A stretch of DNA of 64,000 bases from Zingiber officinale. Its lineage: Eukaryota > Streptophyta > Magnoliopsida > Zingiberales > Zingiberaceae. Below, piece by piece: positions 22,650 through 34,600 of the stretch (position 1 is the stretch's first letter; each line of letters starts with the position of its first letter). The position numbers and the translations under genes were made by a program. Below the pieces are notes generated by a model. That model was not told where the DNA came from and searched no databases. It worked only from the letters and a program-made list of their open reading frames with translations. The DNA lies in NCBI RefSeq assembly GCF_018446385.1, contig NC_055986.1, positions 27,390,302 through 27,454,301 of the forward strand, read 5' to 3'.

Positions 22650-24346
22650 AAGTCCGACGATCCAACTGGAACCGGATCAGTCTCACCAATCTATAGGGAT
22701 GACATAGTTAAAGAAGAGAGTAGTTAGCACCCGGAATAATATAAACTTAAGTCTACAACATATACACTACAACCAGAAAAACAAGAGAAAGCACGGTAAA
22801 TTACCCTCTGTTCAATTGATGTAAGAAGGATAGTGATACGGGTTATAACGAGTGGACCAGGAGATGATGTGATAGTCAATGTCAAAGTGATGTGAAGGTC
22901 AAAGTCATTGGAGGAGAATATCTCCTCATCTGGCTCTGATTGGCTGTCAGTGCTAAGGATCGCTGAATCGGCCTGGTCAGATTCCAAGCCATATGAAAGA
23001 AAGGCCGATCGACCCTTAAGCCGGTCGAACATAAGGAGTTCAGTGTTTTATCTTTGAACTAAAGAGATAATGTGTCTGGTCACTCAATATCCGATCGGGT
23101 TTAAGGACGGTCACCCTTACAAGCCGACTGGAATGACTGACCCACCTTACATTCGACCAGTCATAGACTTGGTCAGAGGAAGGGTCAAACTCTTACTCTG
23201 TATGAGCCTCTCTACATACGTCCAGTTGACCTGATCCCCGATCAACCCTATAGGTATGTATTCAATAATAGAACCGGATGAGTTTATATGACTCTAATCC
23301 ATCTCTTCTATGCATAAGTATAAGATAGCTTTATAAATCTGGTTAGAATGCCAAGTACACTTACCTACAAGTTATTATACGTCGGTCGGACAAATGGTCG
23401 ACCATGCCTAAGGTACTTTGGCTCAAAATACAGATCGAATCCCTCAGAACACAGTCTCATTTCTCCAGAAGCCCATTATACGCTCGGTTGAACAAAAGAC
23501 TGACGGGGCCTAACACACTTATCTTCATATTGCTATCCAGATGGACCTATAACACGCACAAATTATCAGATGGATTTCTAGAATGCATGGGTTATCATAT
23601 TGCTTCCTAGATGGATTTCCAGTACACCCGGGGCACCATATTATTTCCTGAATGGATTCCACATATCTTTCAATATATAATAAAGCATCTTAATGCGAGG
23701 ACATGCATAAAGATAGCCAGCTTTACAACCCGATAGGGATATACTCAGCCGACAACATGATCAGAGAATCCTAACAACCTGTCAGAATAACAACTATGTG
23801 TAAGAGAATATTCATTTGGAACCTTCTCTAGGGACCATCGTGTCTTCCATCAGCAACCATTTATAACAACATATTCCTTCAACAACCTCAGTAATAACAG
23901 AAGTTATAAATGACAAAAGAGGTATACATGTGGATAAAGGGAAGATTCCTTGGATAATTATTGTACATTGCCTAGGTTGTACACTTCCCTTTACCTAACA
24001 AACTCTGACACACCTTGCCACCTCATAATTGCGGAGGTTATGTGAGGTGGTATATAAACAGGGAGTCCACTCCATGGTGAAGATATGTTCTCTGAACATC
24101 TGCAACTTACTCTTGCATGCATGTTCTATTATTCTTCATTCACCCGTCCGGACTTATACTAACTTGATCGTCGGAGGGTCTTCGCCAGAGACTCTCCCCT
24201 GGTTTTTAGGCCATGATGTTTTAGTGGCTTGTCTTCGTGTGCGCAGGAGTAGAAGGAAACTTTTCCGTTGAGTAAAAGGTATTCTACCAGTCAACCATCA
24301 AGCCACTGTGCTTATCACGTCATCTCTGTAGTTTTCAGATAGGATC
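22650..24346 (+). mobile_element. Ty3/gypsy LTR remnant
   Basis: The right edge looks like an LTR-to-internal junction: CAGATAGGATCA followed by AATTTGACGCCATTTGTGAG. This is a degraded form of the TTGGCGCCGTCTGTGGGAA junction typical of Tat-lineage gypsy elements. The left edge is unclear. No coding domain is present. Fossil. Confidence 0.55.
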
Positions 24347-24540
24347 AAATTTGACGCCATTTGTGAGAAATTTTACCTGAATCTAAAGATCAGAGATAGA
24401 AGAATCTGGAAGACTCACCACCGTTATCCTAACCCAAGAGGATCTAGATCTGCTCATCAATGCCTAAGCATAAAAACTATTGCAACAGCAACAACAACAA
24501 TAAGTAGCTACTGATGGTATAGAGGGTTATAGAGGTGATA
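24347..24540 (+). mobile_element. Short internal leader remnant of the gypsy element
   Basis: Follows the priming-site-like sequence and contains CAACAGCAACAACAACAA near 24484. It ends where a second LTR-like copy starts. No gag domain was seen. Confidence 0.4.
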
Positions 24541-24839
24541 TATAAAGGAGGTCCTTTCCATTGGCAAGGTAGGTGCGACTTTCCTACTCAAGCTCACACA
24601 TTCATTTACTTTTCTTCTTCTACTTTTTGCTCGGCCAATACACTAACTTGAGCGTCGGAGGATCTTCGTTAGAGACCTTTCCCCTGGTTTTAGGCATTAA
24701 TGTTTGTCTGTTTTCTTGAGTGAGTGCAGAGAGGATTTTTGCGCCAGTTCGTAGCCTTTTCTCTAATTTAAAGTCTTTGCACAATCAACCTGGCAGCCAC
24801 CTACCCAGCGTTATCTCCTTCATTTTTAGACAGGATCAA
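24541..24839 (+). mobile_element. Second, partial gypsy LTR 3' end
   Basis: It is similar to 24036-24346, sharing the motif order AACTTGAGCGTCGGAGGATC, TTCCCCTGGTTTTAGGC and GACAGGATCA at the end. It is a diverged second LTR end of the same family, cut off on the left. Confidence 0.55.
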
Positions 24840-24947
24840 TAAATGTTAAGAGTGATCTAATTTTGATAGAAATTTCTACTTAGCGTGTACTTGTTTGTTT
24901 CTTCTTCTAACTCTTAACATTATTATGGCTAATAAGCCATTTGCAAG

Positions 24948-25395
24948 TAGGGATGGCAATGGGGTGGGGCAAAGCGAGGTGGGTTTGTCATCTCCATCCC
25001 TGCCCTCGAATTATATCCTCACTCCTATCCCCGCCCCAATCCCTGATTCTATGTAATCGGGGAATCCCCATCAATGACCCCGAGGGGATTAAATCTCCAT
25101 CCCTGTCCCCATCCTCACCACCCATCCCTGTTTCCCATCAAATATTTTCTGAACTAATCACGGAATCCCCATTCCCATCCTCATCCCTACCCCTGCCCCC
25201 ATCCCCGTCCCCCATTGTATTGTATCGGGGCAGGTTCAGGGATGGGGATAGCATTTCCATACCCACCCCCGTTCAAATGCGGGGATTTGAAAAATCCTCG
25301 AATCCGAACCCATACCCAAAAATATTCCCCCAAACCCGTCCCATTTTGGGCTTTCCCGCGGAACCCCGGACTCATGGGGAAAATTACCATCCCTA
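24948..25395. mobile_element. Non-autonomous hAT element inside a FEN1 exon
   Basis: A 448-bp element with terminal inverted repeats TAGGGATGGCAAT / ATTACCATCCCTA, flanked by a perfect 8-bp duplication TTTGCAAG (24940-24947 and 25396-25403). Both hallmarks fit the hAT superfamily. The interior is rich in CCCATCCC-type repeats and has no transposase. The duplicated 8 bp is FEN1 coding sequence (HLQ codons), so the insertion itself broke the exon. The open frame spanning it is composition-driven and not a gene. Confidence 0.93.
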
Positions 25396-25820
25396 TTTGC
25401 AAGGGATGTTCAATCGAACTATCAGATTATTAGAAGCAGGTATCAAGCTAGTGTAAGTCCATTTGCATGTCTAAACATCATTTTGTTTCTCATTCAGCTA
25501 CCATATTTTATTATCATCTGTGTGATGCCAGATATGTATTTGACTGTAAGCCTCTAGAGCTGGTATTTCTGTTTTTTTTTTTTTGCAAGATAATGATAAT
25601 CTATAAGTTTGTTTTGTTCTTTAGATATTCAAAGAGGGAAGATGCAACTAAGGATTTGAGCACAACAATTGAGGTCATTGCTTGTGCATAACAATTACCT
25701 TTATCGGGACTCTTTATCCTGCTACAATTTCTTTTGCCGCGCGCCTTAGTTGATTACCTTTCCTATTTGTAGACTGGTGATCTGGAGGGAATTGAAAGGT
25801 ACACCAAAAGGACTGTCAAC

Positions 25821-26811
25821 GTAATCTTTGATATTGCTATTTTATTGGAAATTACCATGAGGATCTTATTGACTATGATGCAATCAGCATGAAGTTAGCA
25901 TGCTAATTATCTGTTTCCTTCATATGCAACATATGTTACTCGGATTGCATATGGTGTCAGTGCTGCAACTCTTCCATGTTTATATTGCTCTTCCATAGAT
26001 ATGTTACTCGGACTTGATATAGTGTTCAACATGAGTATGATCACAATCTCTGACATGGCCATTTTTACAAATTTGTACATATGCTCAATGGGGTTTGAGT
26101 GTTCACTCTTAGTGTCAACTATTTGGGTGTCATTATCCAAGTTTCTATATCCCACACAGATTTGGACAGTTATTTCATACTTTGAAATTTTCCTCTTTTT
26201 TTAATGCTTGATCAGTGACTTTGTTTGGTTAAAGGAAAAAAAAACTTTATTTCTACATTTGATATTATTATACACATCATACAACGATGTTATTTTCAAA
26301 AAACATTTTCACAACCTTTCTATTTAATTGACATTGTCTTTATTGATTTGTTTATGTTGTCGTTTATTATTCTTCCTAAAAAAAGTTTTGATCTATTACA
26401 ACTCTTTTTAATCATCAAAATTGCATCATTCTGTAAAAGCAATTTTATTCTCTTGCCAAGTTTTATGCCATATTCGTACTCTCCTTAAAATCGTGTGATA
26501 CCATCCTCGGATATGCTAGTCATCCTTTTTCATGATTTCTGCATCCAGAAATCTTGTGTCAACGAAAACAAAATAATGTTGCTTACCTTTCTATGGTTGC
26601 ATTTTAAGCTTTAGGTTCTTTTTTGCATTTTTGTTATGGTCTATATTTTCAGAACTCATCTTTATGTGCATAGGACATTCATTGGGTTTTTATTTCTTCT
26701 CCCTAGAATATGTATTCTTTTGACTATGTACATAATATACATAGCAGCTTTTTTATTATTATTTTCTTTTGTAACTTTTTTTGCATTGTTGCTAAACGAA
26801 TAACTCGTCAG
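25821..26811 (+). other. FEN1 pseudogene interval lacking the nuclease-core exons
   Basis: This 1-kb stretch sits between exons that in FEN1 are separated by about 100 codons of catalytic core. I searched it in all frames for the VTKQHNDD, EAEAE, DMD and CDYC motifs and found none. A diverged direct repeat (ATATGTTACTCGGA) occurs at about 25932 and 25999. The sequence is otherwise T-rich and unremarkable. Confidence 0.6.
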
Positions 26812-27477
26812 GCATTGGAGGACGAACAACTTTGAATCTCATCCGTCAGCATAGTTGTATAGAGAATATCTTGGAGAACATAAACAAAGAAAGGTGCTCC
26901 AATTTCCACGTTCACTCATGCAAGATTTAATTGCATCGCCTTCAATTGTTGTGGTTTTGTGAAAATTAAGATCCATCAGGATTCTTATGTGGCCCTCGTG
27001 GTTTCTCTTATAAAACTTGGTATAATTATGTATATCAAATTCCTGAAGAGTGGCCTTATCAAGAAGCTCGACGCTTGTTCAAAGAACCAAATGTGATCAT
27101 GGACGTTCCAAAAATAAAGTGGATAGTTTCAGATGAGAAGGTAGTAATGAAAATTAATTAGGTGCTAATAAGTCAATTAGGTATCTTTACACATTATTCC
27201 TCTCTCTTATCAGGTCTCTTATCAGGTCTTCTAAGCTTTCTGGTGAATGACAATGGATTCAAAGGTATTTGTCCTCTTCACCGTGATGCCGTCTTTGTTA
27301 ATAGTTGATTGTGGAAGTCCCTATATTAAACTGTTTGTTAATCTCACCTCCTAAAATTTTCTAGGCAATAGAAAAATTTAAATCGACCAAGAACAAATCT
27401 TCACAGGCCGGTAGGCATTCTTTTTCTATCTTATTTTTTTTCAATAATTTAGGTATCCAGCTCTTCGAATAAACTAT

Positions 27478-29691
27478 TGATGGTTCTCGTAAAACCTAAG
27501 CCGCATGAATTCTAAACAACCGAAATAAGAATTCAAATAGGAAAAATAAAAACATATGAGCATGGATCTTCGTTTCATCGAGAACATAACATAAGAAAGT
27601 AAATATTGTAATTACAAAGAACCTGAATGCAGCGGAATTGTCATTGTTCTTCGTGTAGAGCTAGTCGATCTAATAATCCTGTTGGTATTAGCTTTAGTAC
27701 CAATTATGAGATGATTGTAAAGAGCTCATTTTGTATCATATATCATTACTAATAAAAGACAAAGTTTGTTATTATATTTATTTCAGTTCAGTGTCAATTG
27801 AATAAGTATAATAATGTCCTTGGATAATATGTTCTTATCTACAGTATATCAATTGGTTGAATTAAAGTGAGATATTATAGAGAACACTACTCTTAACTGT
27901 TCCTAGTCGAGCATTAATATGCAAGGACAATATGAATACGTTGAAACTAGCATGCAGGTCAACGGATGACTTGATCTCACAAGTCATGGATATGAGATAT
28001 CAGATTGACATATGAGTATATATTAGAGAATATATACTGAATGACCCGGCATGAGAATGTTTTATGGATCATCGTATGAGTGTCATAAACATTCTCATGT
28101 GACTATTGGTATGAATAGTCCTTAGACTTGAAGTTACTACGGTTCCCTACATAAGGAGTTGTATACTTTGGTATCGTCAAACGTCACTCATAACAGGGTG
28201 GACTATAAAGTCGATCATTGGGTATGCAATAAATTATGCGGAGGGATATGAATGATGTAGATGAGATCTATCCCTTCCATATGACGGAAGCGATATATGT
28301 GGACCCCTTGATTAGTAGGACACAAGAAAGCATGACCATACGTAAATTAGTCAATATGAGATATTGAGCTCATTTGTTTGAGTGTCTCTACTTGGAGATC
28401 AAAAAACACAAAGATTGATAAGAGGATGACACGGTCTATGCCTCATTGATCAATTTAAATATTAAGGATAGAGGGATCAAGTCATACAAGATAATAGTCA
28501 CGGACAGGTTAGGTCGGATCTTGACTTTCTCAACACTTGGGTAGCAATGATGTCTTGCTAGATGTCACTCATTGCTTATGTATCTAAATGGTGATTTGGG
28601 TACATTGCCAACGTTATGAGAACCTATAGGGTCACACACAAAGAACAAGTTGATATGGAGATAAGTTCATGTGATGAATCATTGGATTAAGTATAATCCG
28701 AATTTGACTCATTGAGTTAGACTCAAAGGGATCCAATTGTTGGATTGAGTCGAGTTGCATGAGAATCAATGGGTTAGATTCATTGGGTGAACTTGTGTTC
28801 ACCAAGGAAGTTTAATAGTCAAAATTGAACCATTGGATTGAATGGTTAATTTTGAGTCATTGGATGGGAAGATGAAAGGGCAAAACCCTTGGTATTCATG
28901 TGATGACTATATATATATCATTTGGATGATAATTTTTGGGTAGATGAAAAGGTGTGAGACCTTTTGCATTCTTTTTCTTCCTCCTTGCCTCTCTTGGCCG
29001 AAACTCCTAGGTGAGGTTGCTAGCACAACCTTAGGTGTTTTCTTCTCCATCTTGCTTTGTTTGTGAGACAAACAAAGACAAGGCTTGTTCGTATGGATAC
29101 CATAGAGGCGCGGACGTGTGATGGTGCTGAGATCCGAGCTGTCGGGAGATCGTGTGCACGCATCAAGGGTATAATCCTATCATGTAACTTAGTATAGATT
29201 GTTTGTATGCAATGTTTCTTCCCTTCGCATGGATCTGCTGGATGGAGGATCTAGTAAATTTTTGCTGCGCTTCCGCGTGTTTAGCGCACTAGATCCCAAC
29301 AAATCTTGCGGAAGAAGAAGAAGGAGAAGAAGGTTGGCCTTCGGGAGGAGTTAGGGTTGACGGCGTCGAATCCTCTTAGTCAATGGGGAACGAAGAGACG
29401 TCTCAAAGATTCCCCAATCCTCTGGAGACCAACCTATTATATAGTGCACATCTATTATCAGCTCATAGATAATCATAAATGTGGGACTATAAGTCCATAT
29501 ATATACTGAACATCTATTATCAGCAAAAAGATGATAATAGATGCAGGACTATAGGTTCTACACATATAAGATCCACATCCAATTACCCGAAACCCACTAG
29601 ACATAAGTTATATCATTTTAAAGGGTTCGGATCGTATTCACGTGTGCAACTTACAGATAAGCCCACCTAATAGGGATAATTATATCCAACA
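27478..29691 (-). repeat. 3' LTR of copia element C, split by a nested solo LTR
   Basis: The minus-strand LTR begins TGTTGG at 29691, right after the polypurine tract (complement of CTCTCACTTAGGC). It ends near 27478 (TGATGG on the plus strand). Without the nested insert at 27680-29301 it is about 590 bp. The left boundary is approximate. Confidence 0.65.
27680..29301 (+). repeat. Solo LTR (1.62 kb) nested in the LTR of element C
   Basis: Starts TGTTGGTATTAG and ends AGATCCCAACA. It is flanked by AATCC on the left and AATCT on the right (4 of 5 bases identical), which fits a 5-bp duplication. No internal coding sequence is present. It belongs to a different LTR family from the Sirevirus-like LTRs and is younger than element C. 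Confidence 0.75.
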
Positions 29692-30249
29692 ATCTCTCAC
29701 TTAGGCTATATGTAAGTTGTATGTGAAATACAAGTAAAACTTAAGTTGATATCAAACTTTATTGGTACAAAATACCTCTGTAAATAATCTGGTCCATTAA
29801 CTTCATTGGTATAGGACTAAAGAGGTCATAACTACTGTATATGATCATAACAAACCCCAACAGTAATCACAATACCAATATCATTAATGACATAGATCAA
29901 GATGTGGATATATAGAGTGGAAATTACATGAAACATGATCAATACATGTCAATTTCCAACTGGTCCTAAGATGATTTCAAAAGAGGTCAGATCAAATTTG
30001 CAAAATACTTTATGCTAAACTGCAATAGAAAATCATGATCCAAACTGTATGATTCCAAAAGGAATCTATATCATATTTACAAACACCAAATGTCAAACAA
30101 CAGTAGTAAATGATGATATCATAGTCAGAGTGTCAAACAAACATATAAATTTTCATTAATGTTTTAAACTTTAAGTACGTATAATAATTAAAACAAATGT
30201 TTATCTTTATTAATCAACATAGAGCAATAAAAATAAATACAGACTCCTA
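29692..30249 (-). mobile_element. Polypurine tract and 3' non-coding part of element C
   Basis: The minus-strand tract GCCTAAGTGAGAGAT abuts the LTR at 29691. The remaining ~550 bp up to the RNase H end hold no recognisable coding sequence. Confidence 0.65.
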
Positions 30250-31771
30250 CTAGATGAGTTTTTCTTCCAAAAGAAGAACTCTCATATCTATAACATGCGC
30301 ATGAAAGACCTTAGGTACCAAGCCTTTGGTAAGTGGATCAGCCAACATAGAATCTGTTCTAATGTGCTCTATCATAATCTGACAACTCTGAACTGTTTCT
30401 TTAACTGCTAGAAACTTGATGTTGATGTGTTTAGACTTCGACGAACTGCGATTGTTCTTGGCATAAAGTTCTGCGGCTTTATTATCACAGTGGATCCTCA
30501 ATGGCCTGTCAATGCCATCAACAATCTGTAATACTATGATGAAGTTCCGCAGCCAAATCCCGTGATTGGATGCTTCATAGCATGCTACGAACTCTGTCTC
30601 CATAGTAGAAGTGGCTACTAGCATCTGTTTGACGCTCTTCCAAGATATAACCCCTCCAGCGAGCATGAAAATATAGACTGAAGTAGATCTTCTGCTATCC
30701 AAACATCCAACAAAATCAGAGTATGAATATCCAATCACCTCCAAGTGATCTAATCTCTGATACGTGAGCATATGTCCTTTAGTTCTTTGCAAATACCGCA
30801 TCACTCTCTTTACCACTTTCCAGTGTGACGGTCCTAGGTTACTAATATATCTACCTAACATTTCCACTATAAATGCTATATCTGGTCGAGTACAAACTTG
30901 TGTATACATGAGACTTCTCACTGCTGACGCATATGAGAATTGCTTCATCTCCTTTATTTCAAGTTCAAGACGTGGACACTGCTGCAAGCTGAACTTGTCA
31001 CCTTTTAACACAAGTGTGTCACCGGGTGTACAGTTCTGCATACCATACCTTATAAGAACCTTTTCAATATAGACCTGTTATGGAAGTCCAAGAATGTCTC
31101 TTGAATGATCACGATAGATCTGTATGCCTAAAATAAAGGATGTTTCATCAAGATCTTTCATTTCAAAATTACCATATAAAAATGACTTGGTTTGATGCAG
31201 CATACCCTTATTATTGCTCACAAGCAATATATCGTCCACATACAAAATAATTATAACAAACTTGCTTCTACTGAACTTGACATATATGCACTGATCAACG
31301 GGGTTCTCTTAAAATCCAAATGAGGAATCACTTGATCAAATTTTCGGTACCACTGATAGAATGTCTGTTCTAAACTATAAATGGACTTCTTTAATCTACA
31401 TACTAGGTTCTTTGAGTCGTTAGACTCAAAGTTCTCTGGTTGCACCATATATATAGACTCCTCTATGTTTTCATTGAGGAATGTCGTCTTTACGTCCATT
31501 TGATGTAGCTCCAAATCATAATGAGCCACAAGTGTCATGATTATCCTAAGGGAGTCTTTTGTCGACACAGGTGAGAAAATCTCCTTGTAATCAATGTTTT
31601 CTTTCTGAGTGAATCCCTTGGCAACGAGACAAGCCTTATACTTTTCGACATTGCCCCTTGAATCCCACTTATTTTAAATATCCATTTACAACCAACGGAC
31701 TTCTTTCCTTTAGGCAATTCGACAAGTTCACAAACGTCATTGTCTGCCATAGACTTCAACCCTTCTTGCAT
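30250..31771 (-). mobile_element. Reverse transcriptase and RNase H region of copia element C
   Basis: Minus-strand pieces show copia RT motifs (GCKWIFK, LELHQMDVKTTFLNENIEE, LVCRLKKSIYSLEQ). They also show copia RNase H motifs (SYASAVRSLMYTQVCTRPDI, GYSYSDFVGCLDSRRST, MLADPLTKGL). Fossil with several breaks. Confidence 0.88.
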
Positions 31772-32341
31772 GATGTTAATCCACCTTTCAGGGTTAGAGT
31801 ATTATTTGACTTCTTGGAAAGATATAAGATCACTCTCCAACCCTATGTCAAAATCATGTTCTTGGAGATAAACATAATGACGAGAATTTGTGGTTCTCCA
31901 TTCCCTTGTGGATCACCTTAAAGGCATTTGTATTTGAGGTGGTTGAGGTACTTGCTCATCAATATGAGGTAATACTTCAATTTTAGTGACAGGTTTCTCC
32001 AATTGCATTGGAGATGTCATGGGAATATCTTGGTTCACTACGCTTACTGAATGTGTGATACCCATAATGTGTGATATGGTAATCATACCGCTACTGATCG
32101 CACTAATAGTAACCACAGGAGGATCACCAATGCTTTCCTCAAAAAATACTTCCCTGATTTTATTACTCCCACTGTCCTCAATGAACTTGGCATTTCCCAT
32201 TTCGAAGAAGAATCTATTAGAGGGATCATAAAATTTATACCCTCTTAACTTCTCAGAGTATCCTATAAAATTACAGCTAATCGTTCTTGAGTCTAGTTTC
32301 CTTTCATTAGGCTTGTAAGGCCTAGCTTCAGCTGGACAACC
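31772..32341 (-). mobile_element. Linker between integrase and RT of element C
   Basis: Low-complexity coding remnant on the minus strand (31913-32200), rich in Ile, Ser, Thr and Pro (PHIDEQVPQPPQIQMPLR), as expected of the variable copia integrase C-terminal linker. Fossil. Confidence 0.6.
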
Positions 32342-33000
32342 TCAGACGTGTAAATGCCTAATTCTAGGCTTCTTACCTGTCCACATCTTGAATGAGGTTT
32401 TAGTTACTGCCTTACTAGGTACTCTATTGAGTAGGTAAACTACAGTCTTGAGTGTTTCACCCCACAAGGACTCTGTAGAGAAGTGAAAGCCATCATACTT
32501 CTTACCATGTCTTTTAGGGTTCGATTGCAACGCTCAACTACACTATTCTGACTGGGTGTACCAGGCATGGTATACTGAGGCATAATTTCACACTCAGCAA
32601 GGTAATTCGCAAAAGGTCCTGGGTGTTGTTCACCTGATCCATCATATCGACCGTAATATTCACCTCCACGGGCGGATCAGACAGCTTTAATTTTCTTACC
32701 TAGTTGAAGTTCAACTTCGGCTTTGAAAATTTTGAACATGTCTAAAGATTATGATTTCTCATGAATAAGGTACAGATAGCCAAATCTGGAATAGTCGTCT
32801 ATGAAGCTAATAAAGTATGTGTGCCCATTCCAAGATGTCTTAGGGAATGGTCCACAAATATCCGTATGTATTAACTCCAAAACATTACTACAACGGCTAG
32901 CCCCCTTATTCCTTTTGTTAGTGGTCTTCCCCTTGAGACACTCTATGCAGACATCAAAGTCTGACATGTTAAGGGAATCGAGAATTCCATGTGACATTAA
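32342..33000 (-). mobile_element. Integrase region of copia element C
   Basis: The minus strand reads CIECLKGKTTNKRNKGASR, LELIHTDICGPFPKTSW and SFIDDYSRFGYLYLIHEKS, then VYLLNRVPSKAVTKTSFKMW. These are the zinc-binding end and catalytic core of a copia integrase. Fossil. Confidence 0.87.
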
Positions 33001-33490
33001 CCTTTCTAGATGTTATTTTGATATACGTCCTAAACGCCTATACCACAACATGGAAGAATTCTCGTTAGTCAATTTACGTTTCGTACCTATACTATGCATT
33101 ATTATATTGTCAACTGTAGGAGTAAAAGTGTTCAATTTTTAAAGCTTATCCACCAAGGAACCATTGCCAACCAACACTGAATTAAAGAAAATACTAAAAA
33201 TTCCATTTCTAAATGAACAAGAATAACTTGATTTGTCCAAATAAGAAATTGAAATTAAATTCTGTTGAAAAGACGGTACAATAAATGTATTTTCTAAATC
33301 CAGAAAAACATTGGTTCCTAAACAAAGCCTAAAAACACCAATCGATTCGACTTTAGCCTTCTTTCCATTTCCTATATAGATGTATCTTTCACCATCAAGC
33401 GGAACTCGGCTCCTGAGACAACCTTGCATAGTGACACTTATGTGAGTAGTAACACCGGTATCTATCCACGAAGTGTCAGTAGGTACTATA
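33001..33490 (-). mobile_element. Protease / pre-integrase region of copia element C
   Basis: The minus strand at 33139-33429 carries IYIGNGKKAKVESIG, FIVPSFQQNLISISYLDKS and FFNSVLVGNGSLV, the usual copia segment between protease and integrase. Fossil. Confidence 0.75.
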
Positions 33491-34600
33491 GCTAAATTAA
33501 TTTCCGAACTAAAAAATTTTGAAAACTCCCAGAATCTGCAGTCTGCTTTCCTTTTCCTTTATTGATCCTCTTTCTCTTCTTACTTGAACCTTGAGATTTA
33601 GATGCTAGGTGAGCACTTTCAGGTGTCTCAAACCTCAGTCTCTCCCTTATGTTTGCTTTTCTAGTATACCGCATGGTTACCAACTTCGTAAGAAGTGTGG
33701 TAGTGTTGATCTTTTCATTTGAGGTGAATTGGTCTCCCAATTGGTTTAGAAAACTCCTAGCATCTTCTCCCTCATTTATCGAGCCCTTTATTGGTGCCGG
33801 TATGGAAAGCTTCATGATACTCAAACACATGCGATTTGATTTCTCCCACAGCTGAAATTCAGCCCTCTGCTATAACGACCCGGCCACTCGGCCCCTTGGG
33901 CGGCTCAACTGGCGACCCATTTGGTGGCCCCTTGGCGGTCCTTGGGTGGTCCAACTGGCAGCCCAACTGGCGACCCCTTATGTCGTTGACCGACAACCTT
34001 CGATCGTGCCGTTACTCTAGCCCGAAGGTCTAGAGTTCGAATCCTAGAGAAGGCAAAAATCCAATGGCCAGGGGTGGGAAGACCTAGTGAGTAACGGCAC
34101 GGCCGAGGGTCGTCAGGTCGACGACATAAGGGGCAGCCAAATGGGCCGCTAGTTGGGCCGCCCAAGGGGCCGAGGGGCCGAGGGGCCGGGTTGTTACAAT
34201 CACTTGGCTACCAGGATCCATAAACTCTAGTACTTAGCCTGGAGGTCTAGAGTTTGAATCCTGGGGAAAGCAAAAATCCACTGGCCAGGGGTGGGAAGAC
34301 CTAGTGAGTAACGGCATGGCCGAAGGTCGTCGATCGACAATATAAGGGGTCGCCAGTCGGGTCGCTCAAGGGACCGCCAAGGGGCCGCCAAATGGACCGT
34401 CAGTTGGGCCGCCCAAGGGGCCGAATCGTTACATCTGCTCTATAGTACTAGTACTGGTCAGAGGTGCGGGATAATCATTCCTTAATGCATAGTCTAAGTC
34501 TATGAAGCCTAAGACTACGATCATGTATTCTTTCCATTCAGAAAAATTTGAACCAGTTAGTATTGGAATGTTATTAATACTAACAGTTATAGATTGCACT
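33491..34600 (-). mobile_element. gag region of copia element C, interrupted by a TIR element
   Basis: Minus-strand gag pieces lie on both sides of the 563-bp insert at 33871-34433 (for example KGSINEGEDARSFLNQLGDQ on one side, SNFSEWKEYMIVVLGFIDL on the other). Fossil. Confidence 0.75.
33871..34433. mobile_element. Composite GC-rich TIR element with 5-bp target duplication
   Basis: The 563-bp insert starts TATAACGACCCGGCC and ends GGGGCCGAATCGTTACA, so its ends are inverted repeats (TGTAACGA type). TCTGC flanks both sides (33866-33870 and 34434-34438). Inside, an end-like GGCCGGGTTGTTACAATC occurs at about 34183-34200. The block around GGGTGGGAAGACCTAGTGAG is present twice (about 34020-34140 and 34220-34340). 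It looks like one full unit plus a partial second unit. There is no transposase. A 5-bp duplication does not fit hAT (8), Mutator (9) or CACTA (3), so the class is open. Confidence 0.75.

Noticed and set aside
24941-25456. 171-codon open frame on plus
   Set aside because: It spans the hAT element with its CCCATCC repeats and only its last ~17 residues are FEN1 exon. It is not a gene of its own.
25532-27410. Possibility that the FEN1 locus is a functional gene
   Set aside because: The acidic catalytic motifs and the N-terminus are absent, one exon is split by a hAT element, and one acceptor (before 27033) lacks AG.
33990-34070. Possible tRNA gene or SINE head (AGTTCGAATCCT box-B-like motif)
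   Set aside because: No box A at proper spacing and no cloverleaf can be drawn. The motif lies inside the TIR element and is only partly kept in its second unit.
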